Source: Deltaproteobacteria bacterium HGW-Deltaproteobacteria-14 (GTDB lineage: Bacteria; Myxococcota_A; UBA9042; PHBI01). Taken from it: a stretch of 50,911 nt of DNA. Shown here one piece after another: positions 25,756 to 34,696 of this stretch. Location of the stretch: contig PHBI01000002.1 of assembly GCA_002841945.1 (NCBI GenBank), positions 75,972 to 126,882 of the forward strand. The letters are read 5' to 3'. The translations under genes and the position numbers were made by a program. The notes under the pieces were generated by a model. That model saw nothing but the letters and a program-made list of their open reading frames with translations, made no database searches and was not told the origin of the DNA. Position 1 is the stretch's first letter. Each line of letters opens with the position of its first letter.

Positions 25756-27924
25756 ATGACGACGCCAGCCAGCCGTCGGACCCCCACGAGGCCCTGGCCT
25801 CGCCTGCTCACCGTCGCCGCCGCCACCGCCCTGCTCGCGACCGGACCGACCGCCGCCACCGCCGCCGAGCCCACCCCCGCGGCCGCGCCCGCCGCCGAGC
25901 CCACCCCCGCGACCGCCCCGGCCCCCGAGGGCAACCGCACCGTCATCGCCGCCCCGCTCCCCGCGCCCGGGACCACCGTGCTCAGCGGCGACCGCGTCGC
26001 CGCCGACCCGGTGTCCGATCTCGCCGAGGCCCTCGAGGGCCTCCCCGGCGTCGCCGCCGTGCGCCAGGGACCCGGCGCCGCCGACCCGGTCATCCGCGGC
26101 CTCGGCCAGGAGCGCGTCGACACCCGCGTCGGCGTCGTCTCCCTCCAGGGCGCCTGCCCGTCCCGCATGGACCCGCCGGCGACCTACGTCGGCCCCCACG
26201 CCATCGAGCGCGTGACCCTCGACCGCGCCGGCCAGGGCGCGACCTTCGGCGGCGGCGGCCTCGGCGGGCGCGTCGTGATCTCGCCGGACTACGAGCGCCC
26301 CGCCGGCGCCCCCTTCGAGCTGCACGGCTTCGCCGGCGGCGCCTTCGACGGCGCCCGGCGCGGCCTGCGCACCGAGGCCGCCGTCATGGGAGGCCTGCCG
26401 TGGCTCGACTTCCGCGCCTCGGGCGGCTTCGAGCGCTTCGGCGACTACACCGCGCCCGACGGCACCCGGGTGCCGGGCCACGTCGACGGCGGCGGCGCCG
26501 CGCTGTCTCTCGGCGTGCGGCCCACCGACGGTCAGCGGTTCTGGCAGGCGCTGTCGTGGACGACCCGCGCCGACGAGGCCTTCCCGGCGCTGCCGATGGA
26601 TCTCGTGAGCTCCGAGGTGTGGGTCTACAACGCCGGCTACCGCCTCGACGGGCACGGCCTCTTCGAGCAGCTGCGCGTCCAGGCCGGCTACGCCCAGGTC
26701 GACCACGTCATGGACAACGCCGCCAAGCCCAACCGCGCCACCATGGAGGCCTCGACCCCGTCCACGGCCGGCAGCTTCGCCGCGACCGCCGAGGTCGACC
26801 TGCGCTTCGCGCCCGCCGTGCGCCTGACCGCCGGCCTCGACCTGCAGGTCCTGTCGCGCGACGCCACCCGCACGCGGCGCATGGTGGCGAGCGGCATGAC
26901 CGCCCGCGACCACCTGTGGCCCGACGTGTCGACCCTCGAGGGCGGCCTCTACGCCGAGCTCGCCGCCACCCTCGACCCCGCCTGGGTCCTGACGGTCGGC
27001 GCCCGCGGGGCCTACGCCGCCGCCGACGCCGCCGCCGCCGACGACCCGAGCCTCGGCGGCAAGACCCTGCGCGAACAGTACGTCGCCCACTACGGCGCCG
27101 ACGCCGGCGACGTCAGCCGGGCCGACGGGCTCGGCGCCGTCCGCGCGACGCTCGACTGGCACGCCGCGCCGGAGCTGGGTCTGCGCCTCGGCCTCGGCGT
27201 GGGGATGCGCGCGCCGAGCGCCAACGAGCGCTACTTCGCCTTCGCGCCCGCCCCGGGCGGCTTCCGCGTCGGCGACCCGAGCCTCGCCCCGGAGCGCAAG
27301 TGGGAGGCCGAGCTCGGCGCCAACCTCGACCTCGGCTGGCTGACCGGCAGCGTCAGCGCCTTCACCTTCCACATCGAGGACTTCATCCTCGAGAGCGTCA
27401 TCGACCGCCGCGACGTGGACGGCGACGGCAACGTCGACACCATCAAGGGCTACCAGGCCGTCGGCGCGCGCTTCTTCGGCGCCGAGCTCGGCTTCACCGC
27501 GACCGTCACGCCCAACCTCGAGCTGCCGCTCAGCGTGTCCTGGGTCAAGGGCGACAACCTCAGCGGCGACAAGCCCCTGCCGCTCATCCCGCCGCTCTTC
27601 GGCCGGGCGGCGCTGCGCGTCCACGGCGAGGGGGCGACGGCCTGGTGGTTCGAGGCGGGGGTGCGCTTCGCGGCCCGCCAGGGCGAGGTCGACGCCGACT
27701 ACCCCGAGGACGCGACGGCGGCGTGGGCCACCGTCACCCTGCGCGGCGGGGTGACGCTGACCGGCGGGCTGCGCCTCGAGATCGGCGTGAGCAACCTCCT
27801 CGACGCGACCTACCACGACCACCTCACGCGGGAGGCTGTCCTGCCGGTCGGCGGCCTGGCCGCCGGCGACGAGATCCCGGCGCAGGGGCGGAGCTTCTTC
27901 GCCACCGCGCGCAGCAGCTTCTGA
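25756..27924 (+). CDS. TonB-dependent outer-membrane receptor, OprC/NosA-like (copper)
   Basis: A 722-residue protein with a signal peptide (about 1-37), an Ala/Pro/Glu-rich spacer with a duplicated AAEPTPA unit, a plug domain (about 75-180; DLAEALEGLPGVAAVRQGPG, VIRGLGQERVDTRV) and a large C-terminal barrel ending in Phe. Copper-binding signatures of OprC are present: a CxxxM in GACPSRMDPP (Cys134, Met138) and an HxM in DHVMDN (His317, Met319), at near the same separation as in the Pseudomonas protein. It probably binds and imports copper across the outer membrane using TonB energy. The copper-rich oxidase and two SCO chaperones are encoded downstream. The ATG at 25756 preserves the signal peptide. 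Confidence 0.85.
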   Translation: MTTPASRRTPTRPWPRLLTVAAATALLATGPTAATAAEPTPAAAPAAEPTPATAPAPEGNRTVIAAPLPAPGTTVLSGDRVAADPVSDLAEALEGLPGVAAVRQGPGAADPVIRGLGQERVDTRVGVVSLQGACPSRMDPPATYVGPHAIERVTLDRAGQGATFGGGGLGGRVVISPDYERPAGAPFELHGFAGGAFDGARRGLRTEAAVMGGLPWLDFRASGGFERFGDYTAPDGTRVPGHVDGGGAALSLGVRPTDGQRFWQALSWTTRADEAFPALPMDLVSSEVWVYNAGYRLDGHGLFEQLRVQAGYAQVDHVMDNAAKPNRATMEASTPSTAGSFAATAEVDLRFAPAVRLTAGLDLQVLSRDATRTRRMVASGMTARDHLWPDVSTLEGGLYAELAATLDPAWVLTVGARGAYAAADAAAADDPSLGGKTLREQYVAHYGADAGDVSRADGLGAVRATLDWHAAPELGLRLGLGVGMRAPSANERYFAFAPAPGGFRVGDPSLAPERKWEAELGANLDLGWLTGSVSAFTFHIEDFILESVIDRRDVDGDGNVDTIKGYQAVGARFFGAELGFTATVTPNLELPLSVSWVKGDNLSGDKPLPLIPPLFGRAALRVHGEGATAWWFEAGVRFAARQGEVDADYPEDATAAWATVTLRGGVTLTGGLRLEIGVSNLLDATYHDHLTREAVLPVGGLAAGDEIPAQGRSFFATARSSF

Positions 27925-28045
27925 CGGGCGGCCCCGCGCCGGGGTCGGGTAGACACGCGGGGCCCATCCACGCATCATGCCAAGGACGCACTGTGTCGGC
28001 GCCCGCTGATTGTAGCGGCCCGTCCCCCCGAGCACAGGACCCGTC

Positions 28046-30067
28046 TTGACCACTCGCCCGATGCGCTGGCTGCCACTGGCGCTGTTCTTGGGACTCGCCC
28101 TCGCCCTCGGCGGCGGCTGGGCGTTCGCGCTGCACGCCGACGCCGCCGACGCCCGTGAGCGCGACCAGATCCTCGCCGAGCAGACCTCCCTCCGCGTGTC
28201 GGACTGGGTCAACAGCCGCCTCGCCCTCCTCCGCGCCCTCAAGAGCGTGGCCCTGGCCGGCCAGCTCGACGACGCCTGGGGCGAGCGCATCCGCCACTCC
28301 CTCCAGCAGATCCACGGCTTTCAGGCCATCAACTGGATCGACGCGCGCGGCGTCATCACCCACCTCGCCCCCACCGCCGGCAACGAGGCCGCCCTCGGCC
28401 GGGACCTGTCGAGCCACCCGGTCGTCGGGCCGACCCTCCGCGCCTCCATGGCCGACCTCCAGGATCGCCTGTCGCCGCCCATCGACCTCTACCAGGGCGG
28501 CCGCGGCTTCACCGCCTACATCCCCGTCCGCCGCGGGTCCGACGGGCCCCTCGTCGGCTTCGTCAACGGCGTCTTTCTCGCCGACCGCCTCGTCTCGGAC
28601 TGCATCGAGAACCTGGCCCCGAGCCACAGCGTCGTCATCGCCGACGGCTCACAGATCCTCATCGCCACCACCAACAGCGGCGCGCCGGAGAGCAGCGAGA
28701 CCCGCGTCGCGTTTCAGGTCTTGGATCGGACCTGGACCCTGACCCTGCGCTCGCGCCACGGCGGCGGCGCGCTCGCCGCCGCGACCCTCGTCTTCGTGGT
28801 CGGCCTCCTGCTGTCGGCCGCCCTCGCCTGGCTGCTGCGCCTCGCCCTCGTGCGCCAGGCCCAGATCACCGAGGCCCACGCCCACCGCGCCCGCATCGAG
28901 GCCCGCCTGCGCTCCGCCGAGCGCCTCGAGGCGATGGGCCACCTCGCCGGCGGCGTCGCCCACGACTTCAACAACCTCCTCACCGTCATCCTCGGCCACG
29001 CCGATCTCCTCGGCGCCACCATCGACGACGATCCCGGCGACACCGACGGGCTGCGCTCGAGCGTCGCCGCCATCCGCGACGCCTCGGTGCGCGCGGCGGC
29101 CGTCACCAGCCAGCTCCTCGCCTTCGCCCGGCGCGAGCCCGTCACCCACGGCATCGTCGACGCCACGGCCCACATCCACGCCCTCGCGCCGATGCTCCGG
29201 AAGCTCGCCACCGAGGCCGTCAGCGTGACCCTCGAGCTGCCGGATGAGCCGCTCTGGACCGCATGCTCGGCGGCCGTCATCGACCGCATCCTCGTCAACC
29301 TGGTCGCCAACGCCCGCGACGCCTGCGACGGGCGCGGCGCCGTCACCATCCGCGCCGCCAGCGACGACGATCGCGTCCGCATCGACGTCCGCGACGACGG
29401 CCGCGGCATGCCGAAGGAGGTCCAGGCCCACATCTTCGAGCCGTTCTTCACGACCCGCGCCAAGGGCTCCGGCCTGGGCCTCGCCACCGTCTACGGCCTG
29501 GTGACCCAACGCGGAGGCAAGATCGAGGCCGCCTCCGAGGTCGGCGTCGGCACCACCGTCACGGTGCGGCTGCTCTCCGGGGACCCGCCCGACGCCGCCG
29601 CCGCGCCCCCACCGAACGGCGCGGCGTCCAACGACGCCTCCGACGTCCAACGGGTGCGCCTCGTGGAGGACAACAGCGCGGTGCGCGCGACCGTCCGCCG
29701 CGCCCTGCGCAACGCCGGGTTCCGCGTGGCCGACTTCGAGGACGGCGAGTCCGCCCTCGCGGACGACGCGCCCTTCGATCTGCTCGTCACCGATCTGGTG
29801 CTGCCGGGCATCGACGGCGTCGCCGTCGCGACCGAGCTGCTCGACCGCCACCCCCAGATCCGGGTCATCGTCGTCAGCGGCTACGCCGACCGCCCCGGGG
29901 CGATCGACGCGCTCCTCGCCCGCGGCGCGCGCTTCCTCGCCAAGCCCTTCGAGATGCGCGATCTCGTCGCGCTCGCCCGCTCCGCGAGTGCGCCCCGTGG
30001 CGGCTCGCCGACGCTTCCGCGCACCGCCCGCGACGCCGCGGTTGACAGGGTCGCGGAGGACGTGTAG
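28046..30067 (+). CDS. Hybrid sensor histidine kinase/response regulator
   Basis: A 673-residue membrane-bound kinase. TM1 spans about 6-29, an extracytoplasmic Cache-like sensor about 30-230, and TM2 about 240-270. The phosphoacceptor segment is MGHLAGGVAHDFNNLL (His in AHDFNN). The ATPase domain has NLVANARDAC (N box), DDGRGMP (G1), FEPFFTT (F box) and GSGLGLATVYGLV (G2). A C-terminal receiver (about 540-655) has VEDN, phospho-Asp in LLVTDLVLPGIDG and the Lys in FLAKPF. It would sense an unknown envelope signal. A TTG at 28046 with AGGA upstream is taken as start; ATG 28061 is the alternative. No separate cognate regulator is adjacent. Confidence 0.9.
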   Translation: MTTRPMRWLPLALFLGLALALGGGWAFALHADAADARERDQILAEQTSLRVSDWVNSRLALLRALKSVALAGQLDDAWGERIRHSLQQIHGFQAINWIDARGVITHLAPTAGNEAALGRDLSSHPVVGPTLRASMADLQDRLSPPIDLYQGGRGFTAYIPVRRGSDGPLVGFVNGVFLADRLVSDCIENLAPSHSVVIADGSQILIATTNSGAPESSETRVAFQVLDRTWTLTLRSRHGGGALAAATLVFVVGLLLSAALAWLLRLALVRQAQITEAHAHRARIEARLRSAERLEAMGHLAGGVAHDFNNLLTVILGHADLLGATIDDDPGDTDGLRSSVAAIRDASVRAAAVTSQLLAFARREPVTHGIVDATAHIHALAPMLRKLATEAVSVTLELPDEPLWTACSAAVIDRILVNLVANARDACDGRGAVTIRAASDDDRVRIDVRDDGRGMPKEVQAHIFEPFFTTRAKGSGLGLATVYGLVTQRGGKIEAASEVGVGTTVTVRLLSGDPPDAAAAPPPNGAASNDASDVQRVRLVEDNSAVRATVRRALRNAGFRVADFEDGESALADDAPFDLLVTDLVLPGIDGVAVATELLDRHPQIRVIVVSGYADRPGAIDALLARGARFLAKPFEMRDLVALARSASAPRGGSPTLPRTARDAAVDRVAEDV

Positions 30068-30091
30068 CGATTGCGCCCCGGCGCCAGCGAT

Positions 30092-30164
30092 GTCCCCATC
30101 GTCTAGAGGCCTAGGACGTCGCCCTTTCAAGGCGATAACAAGGGTTCGAATCCCTTTGGGGACG
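30092..30164 (+). tRNA. tRNA-Glu (anticodon TTC)
   Basis: Seventy-three nucleotides fold into a complete cloverleaf: acceptor stem GTCCCCA/TGGGGAC, D arm GTCTAGAGGCCTAGGAC, anticodon stem TCGCC/GGCGA with loop CTTTCAA (TTC), and T arm AGGGTTCGAATCCCT. The discriminator base is G and CCA is not encoded. The sequence is close to the E. coli tRNA-Glu pattern. Confidence 0.96.
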
Positions 30165-30167
30165 CCA

Positions 30168-30208
30168 AGCGAGGGGCGCCGCCGAGAGGCGGCGCCCCTC
30201 GCTTCTTT
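30168..30208 (+). terminator. Rho-independent terminator after tRNA-Glu
   Basis: A perfect 16-bp stem (AGCGAGGGGCGCCGCC at 30168-30183 with its complement at 30188-30203) closes a GAGA tetraloop and is followed by TCTTT. The T tract is short, but the stem is exceptionally stable. It may also terminate the converging Sua5 gene on the minus strand. Confidence 0.85.
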
Positions 30209-30228
30209 GAGCGCTCGCGCCCGCCGGA

Positions 30229-31170
30229 TCAGCGGGGACGGGGCGCCGACGCGCGCGCCAGCCGATCGCTCAGCGCCGCCTCGAGGGGGCCGCCGGGCGG
30301 CGCCTCGACGATGATCCGCTCCACCCCCGGCGCGTCCGCCTCGCGGAGCGCCGCGTAGAGCGCCCGCGCGTAGCCCTCGCCGGCCCGCGGGAGCCGCACC
30401 GTCGCCTCGACGCCCCCCCCGATGAGCGCCACCCGCACCCCGGCCGCCGCCAGCTCCGCCGCCCGCGCCGCGGCCGCCGTCACCCGCACCACCTCGACCT
30501 CCGCGCACGGAGCGTAGTGCGACGCGAGCTGCCCCGGCGCCTTCACCGGGCCGTCCGTCACGATCTTCACGCTGCGACGCAACACCATCTCGATGTCCTC
30601 GCGGGTGACCGCCCCGAGCCTCAGGATCGCGGGCTCGTCCTCGCTGAGATCGACGATCGTCGACTCGATCCCGACCGGGCACGGGCCGCCGTCCAGGATC
30701 ACGTCGACCCGGTCCCCCAGATCCCCCCGCACGTGCGCAGCCGTCGTCGGGCTGACGTGGCCGAAGCGGTTGGCCGACGGCGCCGCCAGCCCCCGCCCGA
30801 ACGCCTCGAGCAGCGCCAGCGTCAGCGGGTGGCTCGGCACCCGCAGCCCCACCGTGTCGCGCCCGCCGGTCACGCACGGATCGACCCAGGCCGCCTTCGG
30901 CACGATCAGCGTCAGCGGCCCCGGCCAGAAGGCCTGCGCCAGGGTCCACGCCGCGTCCGGCACCGTCGCTGCCCAGCGCTCCATCGCGGCCGCCCGCGGC
31001 AGGTGCACGATCACGGGGTGATCCGCCGGGCGCCCCTTGGCCAAGAAGATCCGCAGCACCGCCGCGGGGGACGACGCGTCCGCCGCCAGGCCGTAGACCG
31101 TCTCCGTCGGGACCGCCACCAACCCGCCCCGCTCCAGCACCGCGACCGCGCGCGCGATCACCTCTTCCAC
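30229..31170 (-). CDS. L-threonylcarbamoyladenylate synthase (Sua5/YrdC)
   Basis: A 313-residue enzyme that makes threonylcarbamoyl-AMP from threonine, bicarbonate and ATP for the t6A37 modification of tRNAs. The YrdC domain (about 1-190) contains GGLVAVPTETVYGLAADA, the K-GRP segment (AKGRPADHP) and PSANRFGHVSPT. The SASHYAP-like linker (PGQLASHYAP) leads into the C-terminal Sua5 domain (about 225-313), so this is the long Sua5 type. A GTG at 31170 follows GGAGG with 5-nt spacing and gives the standard N-terminus. It faces tRNA-Glu across a strong terminator and is divergent from the heme A/oxidase genes. Confidence 0.92.
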   Translation of the reverse strand: MEEVIARAVAVLERGGLVAVPTETVYGLAADASSPAAVLRIFLAKGRPADHPVIVHLPRAAAMERWAATVPDAAWTLAQAFWPGPLTLIVPKAAWVDPCVTGGRDTVGLRVPSHPLTLALLEAFGRGLAAPSANRFGHVSPTTAAHVRGDLGDRVDVILDGGPCPVGIESTIVDLSEDEPAILRLGAVTREDIEMVLRRSVKIVTDGPVKAPGQLASHYAPCAEVEVVRVTAAAARAAELAAAGVRVALIGGGVEATVRLPRAGEGYARALYAALREADAPGVERIIVEAPPGGPLEAALSDRLARASAPRPR

Positions 31171-31260
31171 ACCGACCTCCGAACCCTCGCCGATCCCGAT
31201 GGGCGCGCCACAATGCCTCGGCAACGCCTGATAACGAAAGGAAAACTGAAAAGTTCACCG

Positions 31261-31290
31261 TTGACCTGGCCCCCGCCGGTCCCGTACAAC
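31261..31290 (+). promoter_or_regulatory. Putative promoter of the heme A synthesis operon
   Basis: TTGACC (31261-31266) is followed after 18 nt by TACAAC (31285-31290), preceded by a locally A-rich stretch (31232-31253) unusual for this DNA. Transcription would start near 31297, only a few bases before the ATG at 31301, which has no ribosome binding site, so a leaderless mRNA is possible. Confidence 0.45.
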
Positions 31291-31300
31291 CCGCGCTGTC

Positions 31301-31777
31301 ATGACTCACGACAGCAACGACAGGGGCGGGCGCACCGCGTGGATCGTCGTCGGCTCGGCCCTCTTCATCGGGACGGCCCTGGCGGTCTTCGTCGTCTTCC
31401 CGAACATGAAAGAGTCGGCGATCTCCATCGGCGCCGAGATGGCGCGCATCGACGCGCAGGGCGCCTCGATGACCGCCGAGGAGTGCGTCGAGCACGCCAT
31501 CGACTGGTTCGAGCGCTGCGACGTGATGCCGTCGATGTGCCTCCAGGAGGTGCCGACCGCCGTCGCCCGCTGCCTGCACGCGCGCGACCGCACCGAGGAG
31601 TGCGCGCCCTACGTCGACCCCGCCCTGTCGGCGCGGTGGACCTTCGAGAAGTGTAAGGGCCGCGGCATCGACCGCGGCTCGGACCGCTCGCTGACCAAGT
31701 CCTGCACCGGCGCCTGGCGCGCCCTCGATCAGTACTGCAAGACCGGTCAGAAGGGCGTCTTCTGGGGGGTTCGTTGA
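31301..31777 (+). CDS. Membrane-anchored Cys-rich protein, unknown function
   Basis: A 158-residue protein with one N-terminal transmembrane helix (about 13-34) and an extracytoplasmic domain with eight cysteines (62, 73, 80, 91, 101, 118, 135, 146), an even number that could form four disulfides or bind metal. No family is recognised. Its stop overlaps the ctaA start (TTGA), so it is co-translated with heme A synthase and leads an operon of oxidase assembly genes. A role in oxidase biogenesis or envelope redox control is an inference from context. There is no evident Shine-Dalgarno, consistent with the leaderless promoter proposed just upstream. Confidence 0.8.
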   Translation: MTHDSNDRGGRTAWIVVGSALFIGTALAVFVVFPNMKESAISIGAEMARIDAQGASMTAEECVEHAIDWFERCDVMPSMCLQEVPTAVARCLHARDRTEECAPYVDPALSARWTFEKCKGRGIDRGSDRSLTKSCTGAWRALDQYCKTGQKGVFWGVR

Positions 31778-32781
31778 GCTCCGCGGGGCGCCGCATCTTC
31801 ACGCCCGGTAGGCTGTTCGGCCTCGCCGTGGCGGCGTCGATCCTGACGTGGGTCATGCTGCTCATCGGCGGCACGGTGAACCCGACCGGGTCGTCGCTCG
31901 CGTGCAGCGACTGGCGCTTCAACGCCCTCGGGATGCCGCTGTGCAACGGCGAGCTCTTCCCCGCGATGACCGGCGGCGTGCAGTTCGAGCACGGCCACCG
32001 GCTCTGGGGCTGGCTCGTCGGCGTCTCCACGGTCGGCGTCGCCGTCTGGTCGCTGATCGACAAGCGCCTCCCGAAGGCGACCCGCTGGCTCGCCGTGGGC
32101 GGCGTCTTCATGGTCCTCGCCCAGGGCGCCCTCGGCGGCATCACCGTGCTGCTCGGGCTCAACCCCTGGGTCTCCACCAGCCACCTGCTGCTCGGCTACG
32201 GCTTCCTCTCGCTGATGATCTTCGTCGCCTGGCGCCTCCACCCGACCCGCCGCGCGGCCCCGGCCATGGGCGCGCGCCTCCCGCGCGGGGCGCTGGCGCT
32301 GGCGGTCGGCCTGGTGCTCGTCCAGGCGCTCTTCGGCGCCGCCATGCGCCACTTCGGCGCCGGCATGATCTGCGGCGACGACCCGGTCGGCTGCGGCGGC
32401 CTCGGCTTCTGGCCCGCCATGGGGCTCGGCAAGCTCCACATGACCCACCGCCTCTTCGGCTACGCCGTGCTCGTGCTCGTCGTCGTCATCGCCGTGCGCG
32501 CCCGCCGCCAGGCGCTGACCGCCGGCCGCACGCGCGCCGCCTGGCTCGCCCTCGCCCCAGCGGTCCTCGTCGTCACCCAGGTCGCCCTGGGTCTCCTGAC
32601 CGTGGTGACCGGCAAGGGGGTCGCCATCGTGACCCTGCACACCGCCGTCGGGGGCCTGCTCATGGCCACCACGGTGATGCTCTACCTCGCCTTCGGCCCC
32701 CTCGGCGACCCGCGCCCCGAGCGCAGCGCCGCCGCGACCGCCGCTCCGACCCCCTCTGCCAACGCCTGGGAGGCCGCCTAG
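31774..32781 (+). CDS. ctaA: Heme A synthase (COX15/CtaA family)
   Basis: A 335-residue inner-membrane protein with eight predicted helices in two four-helix halves, each with conserved His. FEHGHRLWGW (first half) and KLHMTHRLFGY, then TLHTAVGG, provide heme ligands typical of CtaA/COX15, which oxidises heme O to heme A for aa3/caa3 oxidases. An extracytoplasmic Cys pair (SSLACSDW and MPLCNG) matches the type with a redox pair in loop 1. The TTG start overlaps the preceding stop (TTGA) and its TAG overlaps the ctaB GTG. With ctaB it supplies heme A for the caa3 oxidase encoded 14 kb downstream. Confidence 0.92.
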   Translation: MSSAGRRIFTPGRLFGLAVAASILTWVMLLIGGTVNPTGSSLACSDWRFNALGMPLCNGELFPAMTGGVQFEHGHRLWGWLVGVSTVGVAVWSLIDKRLPKATRWLAVGGVFMVLAQGALGGITVLLGLNPWVSTSHLLLGYGFLSLMIFVAWRLHPTRRAAPAMGARLPRGALALAVGLVLVQALFGAAMRHFGAGMICGDDPVGCGGLGFWPAMGLGKLHMTHRLFGYAVLVLVVVIAVRARRQALTAGRTRAAWLALAPAVLVVTQVALGLLTVVTGKGVAIVTLHTAVGGLLMATTVMLYLAFGPLGDPRPERSAAATAAPTPSANAWEAA

Positions 32782-33701
32782 TGTCCCACAGCGCGCCGCC
32801 GCTCGACCGCGTCGCCGGCGAGGCCCGCAACGCGCGCGGGCCCATCGACGTCGTCCGCGACTACGTCACCCTGACCAAGCCGTCCATCAACCGGATGTGC
32901 CTGCTGATGACCGCCGGCGGCCTGGCCCTCGCCCCGGACGCCGTCGACGGCTGGCGCTTCGTCTGGGCGCTAATCGGCACCGCCCTCGCGGTCGCCTCGG
33001 CCAACGCCCTCAACATGTGGTGGGAGCGCGACAGCGACCGCCTCATGAAGCGCACCCAGGACCGCCCCCTCGCGGCCAAGCGCATCTCCGACAACGGCGC
33101 CCTCGCCTTCGGCGTCGCCATCGGCGCCCTGTCGGTCGTCGTCCTCGCTCTCGGCACCAACCCGCTGACCACGGCGCTCGGCGTCTTCGCCCTCATCTCC
33201 TACGTCCTCGTCTACACCCCGCTGAAGTACCGCTCGCCGCTCGCGCTGGTGGTCGGCGCCATCCCCGGGGCGGTCCCGCCGCTGATGGGCTGGACCGCCG
33301 CCACCGGCACCCTCGACCCCGCGGGCGCCGTCCTCTTCGCGACGCTGCTCGTCTGGCAGATGCCCCACTTCATCGCGATCGCCATGTTCCGCAAGCGCGA
33401 CTACGCCGAGGCGGGCATCCGCGTCGTCACCGTCGTCCGCGGCAACCGCGTCGCCAAGTGGCAGGCCATCGCCTGGGCCGCCGCCCTGCTCCCCATCAGC
33501 GTGCTGCTGACCCCGCTCGGCGTGACCGGCTGGATCTACGCCACCACCGCCGCCGTCGCCGGCGCCGTGTTCCTGGGGATGGCCATCCGCGGCCTCACCG
33601 CCCCGTCGGACAACCGCTGGGCGCGCCGCCTCTTCGTCACCTCGCTCATCTACCTCCCGGTGCTCGTCGCGGGCCTGATCACGGACGTGGCGCTGTCATG
33701 A
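32781..33701 (+). CDS. ctaB: Protoheme IX farnesyltransferase (heme O synthase)
   Basis: A 306-residue UbiA-superfamily prenyltransferase with about nine membrane helices that converts protoheme plus farnesyl diphosphate to heme O. The first Asp-rich site is NMWWERDSDRLMKRTQDRP, typical of CtaB/COX10, and the second conserved loop reads MFRKRDYAEAGIRV. YTPLKYRSPL and GAIPGAVPPLMGW are further family signatures. The GTG start shares one base with the ctaA stop (TAGTG), and its stop overlaps the ABC ATPase ATG (ATGA). Product heme O is the substrate of CtaA, encoded immediately upstream. Confidence 0.95.
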   Translation: MSHSAPPLDRVAGEARNARGPIDVVRDYVTLTKPSINRMCLLMTAGGLALAPDAVDGWRFVWALIGTALAVASANALNMWWERDSDRLMKRTQDRPLAAKRISDNGALAFGVAIGALSVVVLALGTNPLTTALGVFALISYVLVYTPLKYRSPLALVVGAIPGAVPPLMGWTAATGTLDPAGAVLFATLLVWQMPHFIAIAMFRKRDYAEAGIRVVTVVRGNRVAKWQAIAWAAALLPISVLLTPLGVTGWIYATTAAVAGAVFLGMAIRGLTAPSDNRWARRLFVTSLIYLPVLVAGLITDVALS

Positions 33702-34696
33702 CGCGGCCGAACGCACTGCCCGACGCCGGCGCGAGCCGCCGTCTGGTCGCGCGCGAGCTCCAACACGCCTACCGCGGCGGCCGTCAGGTCCTGCGCGGCC
33801 TCGACCTCACCGTCGAGCCGGGTGAGCTCGTCGGCCTCCTCGGGCCCAACGGCAGCGGCAAGTCCACCGCGCTCGCGCTGATCGGCGGCCTGGCGCGCCT
33901 GCAGGCCGGCGCCGTCACCTGGCACGACGCCGACGGCGTCCCCCACCCGGTCGACAGCTACGGCTACCGCGCCCGCATGGGCATGGTCTTTCAGAGCCCG
34001 AGCCTCGACCGCGCCCTGACCGCCCGCCAGAACCTGACGCTCGCCGCCCGGATGCAGGGGATCCCCGCCAAGGCGGCCGCCGAGCGCGCCACCGCGCTGC
34101 TGGCCTGGGCCGACCTCGCCGACCGCGCCGACGACGCCGTCAAGGCCTACTCCGGCGGCATGGCGCGCCGCCTCGAGTTCGCCCGCGCCATCGTCCACAC
34201 CCCCGAGCTGCTCCTGCTCGACGAGCCGACGACCGGCCTCGACGCCCAGAGCTTCGACCGCGCCTGGGCCCTGGTCGACAACCTCCGCCGCGCCCACGGG
34301 ACGAGCGTGCTGCTCGCGACCCACCGCCCCGAGGAGGCCGCCCGCTGCGACCGCCTCGTCATCATCGACGACGGCCGCGCCGTCCGGGTCGACACCCCCG
34401 AGCGCCTCGTCTCGGAGATCGCCGACGACCTCGTCGTCATCGAGGCCGACGCCCCCGACGCCCTCGCCGCGACGATCCGCGAGCGCTTCGGGCTCGCCGC
34501 CCGGGTCGAGGCCGGCGCCTCCCGCGTGCTCGTCGAGTGCGCCCGCGGCCACGAGGTCATCGTGCGCCTCGTCGAGGGGCTCCCCGCCGGCCGCGTCGAC
34601 GCCATCAGCCTGCGCCGCCCCACCCTCGGCGACGTCTTCCTCAAGCTCACCGGCGCCGCCCTCGACGCCGACCTCGCGAGCCGGGAGGCGGCGTGA
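33698..34696 (+). CDS. ABC transporter ATP-binding protein
   Basis: A 332-residue cytosolic ATPase. Walker A is GPNGSGKST (49-57), the Q-loop MVFQSPSL, the signature AYSGGMARR, Walker B LLLLDEPTTGLD, and the H-loop LATHRPEE. A C-terminal extension of about 90 residues follows the ATPase fold, as in DrrA/CcmA-type exporter ATPases. It pairs with the permease gene that overlaps it by 4 nt (GTGA). Placement between ctaB and a SCO chaperone gene suggests a role in oxidase maturation, for example exporting a cofactor, ligand or copper-related compound. That is inference; drug or lipid export is equally possible from sequence alone. Confidence 0.9.
   Translation: MTRPNALPDAGASRRLVARELQHAYRGGRQVLRGLDLTVEPGELVGLLGPNGSGKSTALALIGGLARLQAGAVTWHDADGVPHPVDSYGYRARMGMVFQSPSLDRALTARQNLTLAARMQGIPAKAAAERATALLAWADLADRADDAVKAYSGGMARRLEFARAIVHTPELLLLDEPTTGLDAQSFDRAWALVDNLRRAHGTSVLLATHRPEEAARCDRLVIIDDGRAVRVDTPERLVSEIADDLVVIEADAPDALAATIRERFGLAARVEAGASRVLVECARGHEVIVRLVEGLPAGRVDAISLRRPTLGDVFLKLTGAALDADLASREAA

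Noticed and set aside
28649..31579. Very long antisense open frame (976 codons) and similar ones at 37405-41208, 494-2266 and 3929-6016
   Set aside because: They are mirror frames of real genes in GC-rich DNA: composition is Arg/Gly/Ala/Asp-rich without domain motifs, and the opposite strand carries clear domains (kinase, ActB, beta-barrel, methyltransferase).
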